Assembly: GCF_030408555.1 (NCBI RefSeq) | Contig: NZ_CP047048.1 | Location: forward strand, 496,001-560,000 | DNA: 64,000 bases | From: Corynebacterium aurimucosum | GTDB lineage: Bacteria > Actinomycetota > Actinomycetes > Mycobacteriales > Mycobacteriaceae | Reading direction: 5' to 3' | Part shown: positions 10,590 to 20,367 of the stretch, one piece after another | Numbering within the stretch: position 1 is the first letter of the stretch | How the letters are laid out: each line of letters opens with the position of its first letter | Position numbers and translations under genes: made by a program | The notes under the pieces: generated by a model | The model's database searches: none | Told to the model about the DNA's origin: nothing | Seen by the model: only the letters and a program-made list of their open reading frames with translations

Positions 10590-11576
10590 TTAGCGCTCTG
10601 CGGGGTTGAGCACCGATGGTGCTTCCACGTTGGAGTTGCAGCTGCGATTACGTGGCCGCTGAAACCACAGCAGCCGGGGCTTCTTCAGGTGGCGTGGGCG
10701 CAGTGCCACTTTGCGGAAAACCACGCGCCCGCGCACCGGTGCCATGGTTTGTAGCACCGAGGCCACCACGACCAGCCCGATGGCCGCCAGCTTGAGCTGG
10801 GACACGTTCTGGGAGAGCAGGAGCCAACCGAAGAGCGCGGCGAAGACGGGCTCCAAAGCGATCAGGATGGAAAAGACGTTGGGGGCAAGCTTGCGCAGCG
10901 CAAGGAATTCCAACGAGTAGGGGATGAGCGAGGCCAGCACGCCCGTGCCCAGAGCAAGCAGCAGTAGCGAAGGATCGCTCGCTAGAGCCATCGCCCCGCG
11001 CCCACCCACTGGCAGGAGCACCAAGCCACCGATGAGGAAAGCCACGGCCAAACCATCTTGGCCGCTAAAGAGCGCGCCGGCCTTCTTGCTGGCCAGGATG
11101 TAAGCAGCCCACATCGCGCCGGCGCACAGCAAGAAGAACACACCTCGCAGGTTGAGGGGATCTCCGTTGAAGGAGTCCAGGCCCATCAGGCCCAGGCCGA
11201 GAAGGGCGAGGGCGACGCAGGTGGCGTCGCGAAGCGAGCGTGAGAGGCACGCCGCCAGCAGTAGCGGGCCGAGGAACTCGATGGTCACGGCAGGACCTAG
11301 CGCAACAAGCTCGATGCCGGCATAGAAGAATCCGTTCATCAGGCCCAGCGTGAGTCCGAAAATGCTCGCGGAGATCCACTTCTCACGGCTCCACGTGCGC
11401 ACGCGCGGTCGCGCAATGGCGAGCAGAATCACGGCGGCGAAGAGCAAACGCAGCGAGGCGGTGCCCCACGGGCCGCCGATGGGGAAGAGCTGGATGGCGA
11501 GGCTCGCTCCGAGCTGGATTGAAATGCACGAGCCGATGACGCACACAACGGCAAGGGGATTGGTCATGCAGTCCAT
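10590..11576 (-). CDS. DMT-superfamily exporter (EamA type)
   Basis: A 328-residue membrane protein with about ten hydrophobic segments arranged as two EamA repeats; it resembles RhtA-type amino-acid/threonine exporters (GPAVTIEFLGPLLLA in the first repeat, IPYSLEFLALRKLAPNVFSILIALEPVFAALFG in pieces in the second). The substrate cannot be read from sequence. About 45 basic/polar residues follow the last helix (RPRHLKKPRLLWFQRPRNR). ATG at 11576 or 11567 are both possible. It is divergent from a LysR regulator, which is the likely controller. Confidence 0.85.
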   Translation of the reverse strand: MDCMTNPLAVVCVIGSCISIQLGASLAIQLFPIGGPWGTASLRLLFAAVILLAIARPRVRTWSREKWISASIFGLTLGLMNGFFYAGIELVALGPAVTIEFLGPLLLAACLSRSLRDATCVALALLGLGLMGLDSFNGDPLNLRGVFFLLCAGAMWAAYILASKKAGALFSGQDGLAVAFLIGGLVLLPVGGRGAMALASDPSLLLLALGTGVLASLIPYSLEFLALRKLAPNVFSILIALEPVFAALFGWLLLSQNVSQLKLAAIGLVVVASVLQTMAPVRGRVVFRKVALRPRHLKKPRLLWFQRPRNRSCNSNVEAPSVLNPAER

Positions 11577-11590
11577 TGTGGGGTGGGAAG

Positions 11591-11612
11591 AACTGTTAGT
11601 CTATCTACAGTT
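11591..11612. promoter_or_regulatory. LysR-type operator candidate
   Basis: AACTGT-N10-ACAGTT is a perfect inverted repeat in the 65-bp space between the exporter and the LysR gene, of the T-N11-A kind bound by this family. CTGTTAG is repeated at 11593-11599 and 11625-11631, 32 bases or about three helical turns apart. Confidence 0.65.
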
Positions 11613-11641
11613 TTTAACACGTACCTGTTAGGGATTCTGTC

Positions 11642-12568
11642 ATGTTGGATCTGCACCGTCTGCGCATTCTCTACGAGCTGCAACGCCTCGGCACCGTCAC
11701 TGCCGTGGCGGAATCGCTGCGCTATACGCACTCGGCCATCTCCCAACAACTGGCACAGTGTGAAAAAGACGTCGGCGTGGCGCTCTATGAGAAAGTCGGC
11801 CGGCGAGTGCGTTTGACGGAGCAGGGGAAAATCCTTGCGTCTTATGCTGAGCGGATGCTCGCCTTGGCGGATGAGGCCGAGTCACAGGTCATTGCATCCA
11901 CCAACGCGGTGCGTGGCACGATCAAGGTCACGACGTTTCAGACCATCATGTCCTCGCTGGTCCCGCGGGCGCTGACGGAGCTAGCCAGGGAGTACCCGGA
12001 CCTGCGCGTGCAGATCATCCAGCGCGAAGCCGATGGCGCGATGGAGCTGCTGGCGCGCCGGGAGGTGGACCTCATCCTGGGTGAAGAGTATGAGTCGGAC
12101 ATGCCCGCCACGGATGAGCACACCCACCGGGAGCTGCTTCTCGACGACCCCCTACGTCTCATCACCCCGCTCACCGGCCCCTGGAGCGAGTTGTGCTTAG
12201 AGGATTTTGCAGCGTTCGATGACGAAATCCCTTTTGCCATGGACCCGGAGGAGTTTTTACTGGGGCGCTTCGTCCACCGTCTGTGCCGCCGGCATGGTTT
12301 TAACCCCAGCGTGCTCTATGAAACCCCGGATCCCTTCTTGCACGCGCACTTGGTGCGTACGGGCCACGCGGTGGCGGTGATTTCGGACCTTTTTCTTGAG
12401 GAGATCGAAGGCGTGCGTGTGGTTGCTTTGCCTGGTAATCCCACCCGCACGCTCTACACAGCGGTGCGTGCTGGACGCGAGGGACACCCCGCTCTGCGGG
12501 CGTTTCGGGCCGCGTTGGGCAAGGCCGCTATTACTGCGAAAGATTATGGGCCACTCCCTGCGGTCTAG
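11642..12568 (+). CDS. LysR-family transcriptional regulator
   Basis: A 308-residue regulator. The winged helix-turn-helix lies at residues 1-60 (LHRLRILYELQRLGTVTAVAESL, in pieces, and SAISQQLAQCEKDVGVALYEKVGRR), followed by the linker helix and a two-lobed effector domain (VRGTIKVTTFQ onward). ArgP/LysG-type regulators pair with amino-acid exporters in corynebacteria, and the divergent DMT exporter fits that pattern, though the effector is unknown. AGGGA precedes the ATG. guaA follows 24 bases later. Confidence 0.9.
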   Translation: MLDLHRLRILYELQRLGTVTAVAESLRYTHSAISQQLAQCEKDVGVALYEKVGRRVRLTEQGKILASYAERMLALADEAESQVIASTNAVRGTIKVTTFQTIMSSLVPRALTELAREYPDLRVQIIQREADGAMELLARREVDLILGEEYESDMPATDEHTHRELLLDDPLRLITPLTGPWSELCLEDFAAFDDEIPFAMDPEEFLLGRFVHRLCRRHGFNPSVLYETPDPFLHAHLVRTGHAVAVISDLFLEEIEGVRVVALPGNPTRTLYTAVRAGREGHPALRAFRAALGKAAITAKDYGPLPAV

Positions 12569-12592
12569 GGCGCGGGTTCTTGCGTTAAACTG

Positions 12593-14161
12593 ATGACCGT
12601 GACTAACCCAAATACAACCCCGCGTCCTGTCCTCGTGGTGGACTTTGGCGCCCAGTACGCGCAGCTCATCGCCCGGCGCGTGCGTGAGGCCAACATCTAC
12701 TCCGAGGTTGTCCCCAATTCTGCCTCGGTGGAGGACATCAAGGCCAAGAACCCGGCCGCGCTGATCCTCTCCGGTGGCCCGTCCTCCGTATACGCGGACG
12801 GCGCCCCTGCTCTGAAGCCGGAGCTGCTCGAGCTCGGCATCCCGGTCTTTGGTATCTGCTACGGCTTCCAGTCCATGACCCAAGCCCTGGGCGGCACCGT
12901 GGCCTCCACTGGTGCCCGCGAGTACGGCCGCACGGACATGACCGTGTCCGGCGGCGTGCTGCACAAGGGCCTGGAGGACACCCACAAGGTGTGGATGTCT
13001 CACGGCGATTCGGTCACTGAAGCCCCGGAGGGCTTTGAGGTGACCGCGTCGTCGGAAGGCGCTCCCGTGGCAGCCTTCGAGTGCCTGTCCAAGCAGATGG
13101 CCGGCGTGCAGTATCACCCGGAAGTCCTTCACTCGCCGTACGGCCAGGAGGTGCTCACGCGCTTTTTGACTGAGGTAGCAGGTTTGGAGCAGAACTGGAC
13201 CGCAGAGAACATTGCGGAGCAGCTCATCAACGATGTGCGCGAGCAGATCGGTGAGGAAGGCCGTGCAATCTGCGGCCTGTCCGGTGGCGTGGATTCCGCC
13301 GTAGCCGCAGCCCTCGTGCAGCGCGCTATCGGTGACCGTTTGACTTGTGTCTTCGTTGACCACGGCCTGCTGCGCGCGGGTGAGCGTGAGCAGGTGGAGA
13401 AGGACTTCGTGGCGTCGACTGGCGCCAAGCTCATCACCGTGGATGAGCGCGAGGCCTTCCTCAACAAGCTGGCCGGTGTGACCGAGCCGGAGGCCAAGCG
13501 TAAGGCCATCGGTGCGGAGTTCATCCGTTCCTTCGAGCGCGCCGTCGACCAGGCTCTGGACGGCCAGGATGCCGCGTTCTTGGTGCAAGGCACGCTGTAC
13601 CCGGACGTGGTGGAGTCCGGCGGTGGTGACGGTACTGCGAATATTAAGTCCCACCACAACGTGGGCGGCCTGCCTGACGACGTCGAGTTCGAGCTCGTCG
13701 AGCCGCTGCGCCTGCTCTTCAAGGATGAGGTCCGTGCGGTTGGCCGCGAGCTGGGCCTGCCGGAGGAAATCGTGGCGCGCCAGCCTTTCCCGGGCCCGGG
13801 CCTGGGTATCCGCATCATCGGCGAGGTCACCGAGGAGCGTCTGGAGACGCTGCGCCAGGCGGACCTCATCGCGCGTACCGAGCTGACCAACGCTGGCCTG
13901 GACGGCGAGATCTGGCAGTGCCCGGTGGTGCTGCTTGCCGACGTCCGCTCCGTCGGCGTCCAAGGCGACGGCCGCACCTATGGCCACCCGATCGTCCTGC
14001 GCCCGGTGTCCTCCGAGGACGCCATGACCGCGGACTGGACCCGCCTGCCGTACGACGTGCTGGAGAAGATCTCCACCCGCATCACCAACGAGGTCAAGGA
14101 TGTTAACCGAGTCGTGCTCGACGTGACGTCGAAGCCGCCGGGAACCATCGAGTGGGAGTAA
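12593..14161 (+). CDS. guaA: GMP synthase (glutamine-hydrolysing)
   Basis: A 522-residue two-domain enzyme converting XMP to GMP. The class I glutamine amidotransferase domain has the nucleophile in [10 protein letters not shown] (Cys89) and the His/Glu pair in GVQYHPEV; the ATP pyrophosphatase loop is [14 protein letters not shown]; the dimerisation domain ends KPPGTIEWE. The ATG at 12593 is 24 bases after the LysR gene. With guaB it completes the IMP to GMP branch. A strong hairpin at 14195-14240 follows. Confidence 0.98.
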   Translation: MTVTNPNTTPRPVLVVDFGAQYAQLIARRVREANIYSEVVPNSASVEDIKAKNPAALILSGGPSSVYADGAPALKPELLELGIPVFGICYGFQSMTQALGGTVASTGAREYGRTDMTVSGGVLHKGLEDTHKVWMSHGDSVTEAPEGFEVTASSEGAPVAAFECLSKQMAGVQYHPEVLHSPYGQEVLTRFLTEVAGLEQNWTAENIAEQLINDVREQIGEEGRAICGLSGGVDSAVAAALVQRAIGDRLTCVFVDHGLLRAGEREQVEKDFVASTGAKLITVDEREAFLNKLAGVTEPEAKRKAIGAEFIRSFERAVDQALDGQDAAFLVQGTLYPDVVESGGGDGTANIKSHHNVGGLPDDVEFELVEPLRLLFKDEVRAVGRELGLPEEIVARQPFPGPGLGIRIIGEVTEERLETLRQADLIARTELTNAGLDGEIWQCPVVLLADVRSVGVQGDGRTYGHPIVLRPVSSEDAMTADWTRLPYDVLEKISTRITNEVKDVNRVVLDVTSKPPGTIEWE

Positions 14162-14488
14162 AAGCGAAGCGAAGCAAACTCCCAGACGCTGCGTAGCGCG
14201 GCCGTGCCCTAACTAACTGGGCGCGGCCGCGCTCCCGTTTTCCGCCCCTGGCACTCAGTTCCGCGGAATGGAGCTGAAGCTCCTGCGCGCCCGCCGCAGC
14301 CGCAGGCGTCAGCCGGCACCATACGGTTAACACGCATGCCGCTAGCGTGCCCGTTGCCAGTATCGACGGCGTTAGTACGCACGGCACAAGGGCACATACC
14401 TCTTTAACGCGCGCGCGAGTAGCCGCACGCCGAGCAAGTTTTCTCAGCGAGCGGCTGGTTAAAGCGGTTGTGTGATTAGGGCGAAGCT
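14162..14488. other. intergenic stretch between guaA and the HNH gene
   Basis: About 327 bases between two convergent genes. Apart from the guaA terminator I see no gene, RNA or clear site; the sequence is GC-rich with alternating CG runs. Confidence 0.5.
14195..14240 (+). terminator. guaA terminator
   Basis: AGCGCGGCCGTGCCC (14195-14209) pairs with GGGCGCGGCCGCGCT (14219-14233) with one G-U pair and a TAACTAACT loop, followed by CCCGTTTT. Confidence 0.85.
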
Positions 14489-15649
14489 CTACAGGTGGGA
14501 TGAACTCGGTGGCGGGTCCGGAGGTTTGCCGGAGTTCTGCGGCGGCGCGCCGGGGGCAGAGCCTGGTGCCGCACGCGGCGTGGAACGTGGGGCGGGCGGG
14601 CCGGATGTCGGCGGATCCGTGGATGTTCGAGCAGGCGGGTGGGCCGGGCTTTCGATGGGAATCGGCGGCCCCGCCCACGGCGGCAGGTAGTGCACGCGGC
14701 CATCGATGCGGTCGAGGCGCCCGCGGCCGGTGGGCTTTTCCGGATCATCGTCATTGACCGCATTGTGGTAGGCACACAGCGGCACCAAGTTGGCCATATT
14801 CGTCGGCCCGCCATCTTGGAAGCGGGTGAGGTGATGAATCTGCGAGTCCTCAGCAGGTGCGTTGCATCCCGGCCACGCGCACGTCGGGTGCTCCGCCGAC
14901 AACGCCAGGCGCTGCTTGGTGTTGGCGAAACGGCTCGCCATGTACAGGTTTACGGGGCCGTGGTGGGGGTGGACGAGGGTGATGAGGCCGACGTCGGCAA
15001 GCTTTTCGCGCACGAACTCCGCACCCGTCATCGTCGCGCCATTCGTCAGCTGCAGTTCGATCTCTTCACCATCACCATCGACGATGCGGTCCAGCTCATC
15101 CAAGCGCACGATGACGTTCGACTGCAGCGTCTGGCCGGAACCACCGCCGCCGCGGAACACGGTATGCGCTGCGGTGAGCAAATCTTGATCCGTGGACTTG
15201 AGCACGGCCAACAGCTTGGAAATATTGAGCGAGGAATCCGTAATGCTCAGCGTGTGGTTGCGGCCCGCGCGCCGCGTCACCCGCACGCCCGGTGCAGGGT
15301 CCTTCGGCGGACGCCATTCTTTGAGCTTGGCCTTCGCCACCATGGGGATTTTCTCCCGCGGGGTAGCAGCCAGTAGTTGGCGCAGCTCCCAGGCCCTGCG
15401 GGCTTTAAGCTTGGAACAGTAGCGCTCAATCTCAAGGAGCGTGAACACGTCGTGGCCCGTACGGCGTGCCTTGCGCTGCCGGGAGCAGAACATCGTGTCC
15501 CCGAAATACACCGCGTGCAGATTCAGCAGCTTCTCCGCGAAATCTGGTCGCGCACCCATCTGAACCAGCTGCGCGCGCGTAACACCGGCGCATTGCTCGA
15601 CGACGTCCAGCCCGCGCGCTAGTGCTTGAATGTAACCCCCCAGTTGCAT
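14489..15649 (-). CDS. DUF222-type HNH endonuclease family protein (copy 1)
   Basis: A 386-residue protein of the multi-copy actinobacterial family with an N-terminal DUF222-like helical region and a C-terminal HNH nuclease motif: CAWPGCNAPAEDSQIHHL then NLVPLCAYHNAVNDD (about residues 270-310), which gives two Cys pairs for zinc and the His-Asn-His core. The last 60 residues are a Pro/Ser/Thr-rich tail (PPTSGPPAPRSTPRAAPG). Family members are related to the 13E12 repeat proteins of mycobacteria; their role is not established. A paralogue with the same layout lies at 49769-50797. Confidence 0.85.
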   Translation of the reverse strand: MQLGGYIQALARGLDVVEQCAGVTRAQLVQMGARPDFAEKLLNLHAVYFGDTMFCSRQRKARRTGHDVFTLLEIERYCSKLKARRAWELRQLLAATPREKIPMVAKAKLKEWRPPKDPAPGVRVTRRAGRNHTLSITDSSLNISKLLAVLKSTDQDLLTAAHTVFRGGGGSGQTLQSNVIVRLDELDRIVDGDGEEIELQLTNGATMTGAEFVREKLADVGLITLVHPHHGPVNLYMASRFANTKQRLALSAEHPTCAWPGCNAPAEDSQIHHLTRFQDGGPTNMANLVPLCAYHNAVNDDDPEKPTGRGRLDRIDGRVHYLPPWAGPPIPIESPAHPPARTSTDPPTSGPPAPRSTPRAAPGSAPGAPPQNSGKPPDPPPSSSHL

Positions 15650-15682
15650 AGCCCACAGCCTAAACCAGGCCGGGGAACCACG

Positions 15683-16804
15683 CTACTTGAGCGCAGAAAT
15701 CGCAGCGCAGAGCTTATCGACGTCCCCCTCTTCCGTCGACCACGCCGTACAAAAACGCACCACCCGCAGGCCTTCGTGTTCTTCGAAGAACTGGCACACG
15801 AAGTCCTGCGAGAGTTTGTCTTCCTGCTCGCGGGTTAGCAGAGCGAACTGCTGATTGGTGGGGGAGTCAAAGAGCATGTTGATGCCTGCGGCGCGGAATG
15901 CCTCGGCGATGCGCTGGGCCTGGGCGTTGGCGCGGGCGCAGATCTGTTCGTAGAGGGTGGTTGCTGCCGCGCTGTTTACCTCATTGCCCGGGGTGGCTGC
16001 TTGAGCGCGAGTGCAGGTTGCGTTTGCTCCAGTTAACGCGTCGGTGGGGGCATTAGGTGGGGCGCTGAAGAGGGCAGCGAATTGCGCGCCGAGCAACCAG
16101 CCCTTAGCCAGCAGGCCACCGTTTTGTTTCATGGCATTGCGAAAGCGCGGCGCACCCGCGGGGAAGACGATGGCTTCGCCGAAGAGGGCGCCGCATTTGG
16201 TGCCGCCGATGGTGAAGACGTCGACAAGCGCGGCCAGGTCCGGCAGGGTGATATCTGAAGCGGACAGACCGTAGCCGAGGCGGGCGCCGTCGACAAACAG
16301 GCCCAACCCGTACTCATCGCAGACCGCGCGCAGGGCCACGAGTTCGGCGCGGGAGTAGGCGGTGCCAAACTCAGTGGGTTGGGTGATATAGACCAGCGCC
16401 GGCTCCGGCATGTGCTCTTCCACCCCGGAGGCGCGGTACTCATCCATGCACGCGCGGACCTGTGCGGCGGTGATCTTTCCCAGCTGGTTTGGCAGCGTGA
16501 TGACCTTGTGCCCGGTGTGCTCGATAGCACCCGTCTCATGGGTGGCGATGTGCCCGCTATCCGCCGCAATAACACCTTCCCAGGGGCGCAGCCGGTGGGC
16601 GATGATGGTGGCGTTGGCCTGCGTGCCACCGACCATGAAATGCACCTCGGCGTTCGGTGCCTGGCAGGCAGCGCGGATGCGCGCAGCGGCCGTGTTGCAA
16701 AGCTCGTCGGTGCCGTAGCCGGCATAAGCCCCGCCTGCCCCCGCGATGGCATCAAGGACGCGGGGGTGAGCGGAGCGGTGGTAGTCGTTGCCGAAGTGAA
16801 TCAT
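15683..16804 (-). CDS. threonine aldolase-like PLP enzyme (beta-eliminating lyase family)
   Basis: A 373-residue fold-type I PLP enzyme of the low-specificity threonine aldolase group, which cleaves L-threonine or allo-threonine to glycine and acetaldehyde. It begins MIHFGNDYHRSAHP; the PLP-binding Asp/His region is FVDGARLGYG and the Schiff-base lysine is in FTIGGTKCGALFG. Residues about 243-280 (PPNAPTDALTGANATCTRAQ and following) are an Ala/Thr/Asn-rich insertion before LYEQICARANAQAQRI. The next gene on this strand upstream is esrI, 11 bases away. Substrate preference is not shown by sequence. Confidence 0.88.
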   Translation of the reverse strand: MIHFGNDYHRSAHPRVLDAIAGAGGAYAGYGTDELCNTAAARIRAACQAPNAEVHFMVGGTQANATIIAHRLRPWEGVIAADSGHIATHETGAIEHTGHKVITLPNQLGKITAAQVRACMDEYRASGVEEHMPEPALVYITQPTEFGTAYSRAELVALRAVCDEYGLGLFVDGARLGYGLSASDITLPDLAALVDVFTIGGTKCGALFGEAIVFPAGAPRFRNAMKQNGGLLAKGWLLGAQFAALFSAPPNAPTDALTGANATCTRAQAATPGNEVNSAAATTLYEQICARANAQAQRIAEAFRAAGINMLFDSPTNQQFALLTREQEDKLSQDFVCQFFEEHEGLRVVRFCTAWSTEEGDVDKLCAAISALK

Positions 16805-16815
16805 GGTGGGCCAGT

Positions 16816-17871
16816 TTAGCCGGTGACGGTAAGCTCGCCGATACCTGCGTCGATGTGAATCTTCAACAGTGCATCAGGGTCCTGACGTTCGGTGCAGTTA
16901 CTCTCACCCAGGCCGTCATCGCAGGTCAGCGAGACAGGGATGTCCTTCGGGAGGATGACCTCGACGGCGCCGATGCCGGCGTCGACGGTGACATCGTGCT
17001 CGTCTTTCAGGCCGTGGAGCTGGCTGAAGTCTACCGTCGATTCGCCGATGCCCAGGTCGTAGTATTCCTTAAGCTCCTCTTCATGGGTGGGGGCAAAGTG
17101 CTGTTCACCGGCGTTAAAGCGGAAGCTGAAACCGGACTCCTCGTCGGCCTCGGCGACGAAGGTGACTCCAAGGAAGGCAATCGTCAGGGCCGCTCCCACA
17201 GCGCCGAGGGCAATCGCGCCCTCGACCCACTGCGAACCGCGCTTCTTTGTCGGTTCCTCCCGCGGGCCCGGCTCCGGCAGGTCCCAGGCATCGGGCACCA
17301 CGCCGAGTGGATCCCAAGACGGCGGAGTCCTACGCCCTGGCGGGAAGGGGTGGCCGTCTGCCGGGGTATAAGGGTTGAGGTTGACAGGTTCCTCGCGCAC
17401 CGGCTGCTCGGCGGCCAATAGCCCGCTGGGCGGTAGCGGTTCGCGTTGGTGAAGGGCGTACCACGCCAGCGCCAACAGTCCGAAGGTCAACACAGCGGGC
17501 GGAAGTCCGGCGAGGAATTGTCCGCTGAGGAACAGTGGGCCGGAGCTAAAAGTAAGAAGAACACCGACAATCAGAATCCAGCCGAGCTCTTGTTCCTCCT
17601 TGACACCATCCTTGCCCAAGGCCGCATCGAGCGGGCAGTAGGGCGAGCCAAAGCGCGGCATGAGCGCCCACGCGGCGAGGTAGGCGGCGATGCCACCGCC
17701 GAAGGCGAGTGACGCGACCACGAAGGCTACGCGCACGATCGTGGGGTCGAGCTGATAGCGCACCGCGATGCCTTCGCAGACACCAGCGATCTGCGCGTCG
17801 CCGCCCTGTTTCTTGGGAAGGCGGACGGGGCGGGTCGTCCACATCTGGTTGAGCGTGCTGTTCTTCGTCAT
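16816..17871 (-). CDS. esrI: PspC-domain membrane protein, EsrI-type regulator
   Basis: A 351-residue membrane protein with an N-terminal PspC domain (about residues 25-75: AQIAGVCEGIAVRYQLDPTI), further hydrophobic helices at about 95-145, a Pro-rich cytoplasmic linker, another helix near 225-245 and a C-terminal beta-rich domain with repeated DAGIGAVEV/DAGIGELTV units like the LiaF/DUF2154 class. It is divergent from a two-component pair. In C. glutamicum the protein in this place, EsrI, keeps the EsrSR system inactive without envelope stress; the gene order between guaA and imuA' matches, so I infer orthology. Confidence 0.8.
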   Translation of the reverse strand: MTKNSTLNQMWTTRPVRLPKKQGGDAQIAGVCEGIAVRYQLDPTIVRVAFVVASLAFGGGIAAYLAAWALMPRFGSPYCPLDAALGKDGVKEEQELGWILIVGVLLTFSSGPLFLSGQFLAGLPPAVLTFGLLALAWYALHQREPLPPSGLLAAEQPVREEPVNLNPYTPADGHPFPPGRRTPPSWDPLGVVPDAWDLPEPGPREEPTKKRGSQWVEGAIALGAVGAALTIAFLGVTFVAEADEESGFSFRFNAGEQHFAPTHEEELKEYYDLGIGESTVDFSQLHGLKDEHDVTVDAGIGAVEVILPKDIPVSLTCDDGLGESNCTERQDPDALLKIHIDAGIGELTVTG

Positions 17872-17974
17872 ACTTTTATGGTGCCGCGTGGGGCCGCGTG
17901 GCGGTATCGGTAATCGCCCTGATTTTTCGGCCTCAGGGTTGTCCCTGATGTGCCCGAGGGTGGGGCGTGGGACT

Positions 17975-19132
17975 ATGGCTAGTATGACTTCGCCCTATGT
18001 GCCCGCAGAAAACGCGGCGCCTTATCCCGTGATGTCGCGCCCCCAGTCTGGCCGCGTGGTCGCCGGCGTGGCGGCGGGATTGGCGCAGAATCTTGGGGTC
18101 TCGGCGCTCTCCGTGCGCATCGCTTTGACCGCGTTGACCTTGCTGGGCGGGGTGGGGGCGATGGCCTATGCCGGTCTGTGGATTTTCACGCCCGCGCTTG
18201 ACGACGCCCCCTCCACCCGCCGCAGCCCCCTCTCCCTCGTGCTGGTGCTCTTGGCGCTGGCGGGTAGCGCGGTGGGCGTGTTGGGGGTTTCGGGGGCGTC
18301 GTTAAGCGCGGCGGTGCCGTTGGCGGTGGTGGCCATCGGCGCGGTGTTGGCGTGGTTGGCCTATGACCGCGGCCTGAACACGCCGGTGGGCCTGGTTGCC
18401 GTGGCGGCGGGTGCCGTTCTGGTCATCGGTGGCGTCGTGGTGGCGGCGGTGACGTGGGAGAGCGGATCGGGTTCGGCGATCCTGGCCACGGCACTGACGC
18501 TGGTGGGCTTTGGTGCGCTGGTGGTGCCGCTGGTGCTGAAGCTCTGGCGTTCGCTGTCGCAGGAGCAGGCGGCGAAGGCGGTTTCGGAGGAGCGCGCCGA
18601 GATTGCCGCCCGCCTGCACGATTCGGTGCTGCAGACGCTGGCGCTGATTCAGAAGAGGGCGGGGGATTCGCGTGAGGTGACGCGTTTGGCGCGTGCCCAG
18701 GAAAGGGAGCTGCGCGCCTGGCTTTTCGACGCCCCCTCTGCGGCCCCCACCACCTGCTTTGGTGCCCTCGAAGCGGCGTGCGGGGAAGTGGAGGATCTCT
18801 TTGATATGCGGGTATCCGCGGTGACGGTGGGCGAAGACGCGGAGCTAACGGAATCCGCGAAGCTGCTTATCCAGGCAGCGCGCGAGGCCATGGTGAATGC
18901 CGGCAAGCACGCAAGCGTGGACGTGGTGGATGTCTACGCGGAGTTGTTGGCGGGCGAGCTGAGTATCTTTGTGCGCGATCGCGGGGTGGGTTTCGATGTG
19001 GAGGATATTCCCGCTGATAGGCACGGGATTCGTGACAGTATTCGCGCGCGCGTAGAGGGATCAGGTGGGTGCGTGCGGATTTCTTCGACCCCGGGGGAGG
19101 GCACCGAGGTGGAGCTGGAGGTAGCGTTATGA
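17975..19132 (+). CDS. esrS: PspC-containing sensor histidine kinase, EsrS-type
   Basis: A 385-residue NarL-class sensor kinase. An N-terminal PspC domain (SGRVVAGVAAGLAQNLGVSA) and several membrane helices precede a HisKA_3 domain with the phospho-acceptor in EIAARLHDSVLQ (His215) and a HATPase domain (AREAMVNAGKHA, RDRGVGFD, GIRDSI, STPGEGTEV). ATG at 17975 was chosen over 17984 because of the GGGCGTGGG upstream. The stop overlaps the start of the response regulator (ATGA). It belongs to the three-component envelope-stress set with the divergent PspC protein. A copy of the iterated 13-mer is at 18196-18208. Confidence 0.88.
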   Translation: MASMTSPYVPAENAAPYPVMSRPQSGRVVAGVAAGLAQNLGVSALSVRIALTALTLLGGVGAMAYAGLWIFTPALDDAPSTRRSPLSLVLVLLALAGSAVGVLGVSGASLSAAVPLAVVAIGAVLAWLAYDRGLNTPVGLVAVAAGAVLVIGGVVVAAVTWESGSGSAILATALTLVGFGALVVPLVLKLWRSLSQEQAAKAVSEERAEIAARLHDSVLQTLALIQKRAGDSREVTRLARAQERELRAWLFDAPSAAPTTCFGALEAACGEVEDLFDMRVSAVTVGEDAELTESAKLLIQAAREAMVNAGKHASVDVVDVYAELLAGELSIFVRDRGVGFDVEDIPADRHGIRDSIRARVEGSGGCVRISSTPGEGTEVELEVAL

Positions 19133-19788
19133 GCATGGTGAAGGTCTTTTTGGTTGATGATCACTCCGTCTTCCGCGCGGGTGTGCGCGCAGAGCTGGCG
19201 GTGGCCCCGGAGATTGAGATCGTGGGTGATGCTGGCACTGTCGCGGAGGCGCTGGAGGGCATTGCGCGAACCTCGCCGGACGTGGTGCTTCTCGATGTCC
19301 ACATGCCCGACGGCGGCGGCCTCGCCGTTATTAATGGGACGGCACATCAGCCGTCGCGTCCGGTGTTTTTGGCGCTGAGCGTGTCGGATGCGGCGGAGGA
19401 TGTGATTGCGCTGATCCGGGCGGGCGCGCGCGGGTATGTGACGAAGAATATTTCCGGCCCGGACCTGGCCGAGGCGGTGGTGCAGGTGCACAGCGGGGAT
19501 GCGTATTTCTCGCCGCGCCTGGCGGGTTTTGTCCTTGATGCTTTTGCCTCCGGTTCGCCCGCCCCGGAGCCGGAGGAGGGGCAAGACCCAGCGGTGGATG
19601 CGCTCACGCGGCGTGAGCTGGAGGTCTTGCGGCTGCTTGCGCGCGGCTATACGTACCGCGAGATTGGCAAGCAGCTGTTCATTTCGGTGAAGACGGTGGA
19701 AACGCACGCCTCCAATATTTTGCGCAAGACGCAGCAGTCCAACCGCCATCAGCTCACGCGCTGGGCCACCTCGCGCGACCTGGCTTAG
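19129..19788 (+). CDS. esrR: NarL/LuxR-type response regulator, EsrR-type
   Basis: A 219-residue response regulator: receiver domain with the acidic pair in LVDDHSVFRAG and the phospho-acceptor in VVLLDVHMPDGGG (Asp56), and a C-terminal LuxR helix-turn-helix (LTRRELEVLRLLARGYTYRE, SVKTVETHASNIL). The start overlaps the kinase stop by four bases, so translation is coupled. EsrR of C. glutamicum activates cell-envelope stress genes including exporter systems; that function is transferred by position and domain makeup. Confidence 0.9.
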   Translation: MSMVKVFLVDDHSVFRAGVRAELAVAPEIEIVGDAGTVAEALEGIARTSPDVVLLDVHMPDGGGLAVINGTAHQPSRPVFLALSVSDAAEDVIALIRAGARGYVTKNISGPDLAEAVVQVHSGDAYFSPRLAGFVLDAFASGSPAPEPEEGQDPAVDALTRRELEVLRLLARGYTYREIGKQLFISVKTVETHASNILRKTQQSNRHQLTRWATSRDLA

Positions 19789-19897
19789 ACGCCCGGCCGA
19801 GGCGGGTTGGCAAAGGCGCTGGCGCAGACAGCCCCGCACAAACCAGGATCGGGGGCCGGTGGAGGTGGTCGCCGCTCACGCAGTTAGTCCGGCGGGG

Positions 19898-20308
19898 TTA
19901 GGCAGGGGGCGCGTAGGCGAGCTTGCGGGAGCCGTCAACGTGGGGGAAGAGCAGGAAGGCCGCGCCTGAAACGAGCGCCCACACCAGCGCGCTGCCCCAG
20001 GCAGGAAGCGCGAGGAGCGGGGAGAACATGACCATCAGCCACAGCGCCATAAGCGGGATGAGCTGTGCGGCGTTGGGCAGCATGGTGACGTTGTGGCGCT
20101 GGGCATAATCGCGCAGATTAGCACGGTAGGGGTGCAGGAATACGAGCGCGCAGGCGGCGATGAGGAAGAGCAGGCTGAGTCCTAGCGCGAGGCCGAAGTG
20201 GATGCGGCTCGCCCCCACTGCTACAGCGGCGCCAGCTAACAGCGAGGCACCGAGGCGTACCCGCGGCGGAGTGGGGATAGGGGTGGTGTGCGCGCGGAGG
20301 GGATTCAT
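19898..20308 (-). CDS. small integral membrane protein, unknown function
   Basis: A 136-residue protein with four predicted membrane helices in two pairs: SLLAGAAVAVGASRIHFGLA/GLSLLFLIAACALVFLHPY near residues 23-60 and LIPLMALWLMVMFSPLLALP/SALVWALVSGAAFLLFPH near 85-125. I do not recognise a family. It is convergent with esrR and divergent from imuA', with 59 bases to the latter. Confidence 0.7.
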   Translation of the reverse strand: MNPLRAHTTPIPTPPRVRLGASLLAGAAVAVGASRIHFGLALGLSLLFLIAACALVFLHPYRANLRDYAQRHNVTMLPNAAQLIPLMALWLMVMFSPLLALPAWGSALVWALVSGAAFLLFPHVDGSRKLAYAPPA

Positions 20309-20367
20309 GGCGCCTAACGCTACCAGCGCAATTGCGCGCGTCCGGGAAGAGGTTCATAATAGGAGCC

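Noticed and set aside
12257..13987. 576-codon open frame antisense to guaA and the LysR gene
   Set aside because: Shadow of guaA; no ribosome site and no recognisable domain.
20337..20360. LexA box upstream of imuA'
   Set aside because: GGAAGAGGTTC lacks the GAAC half-site and correct spacing.
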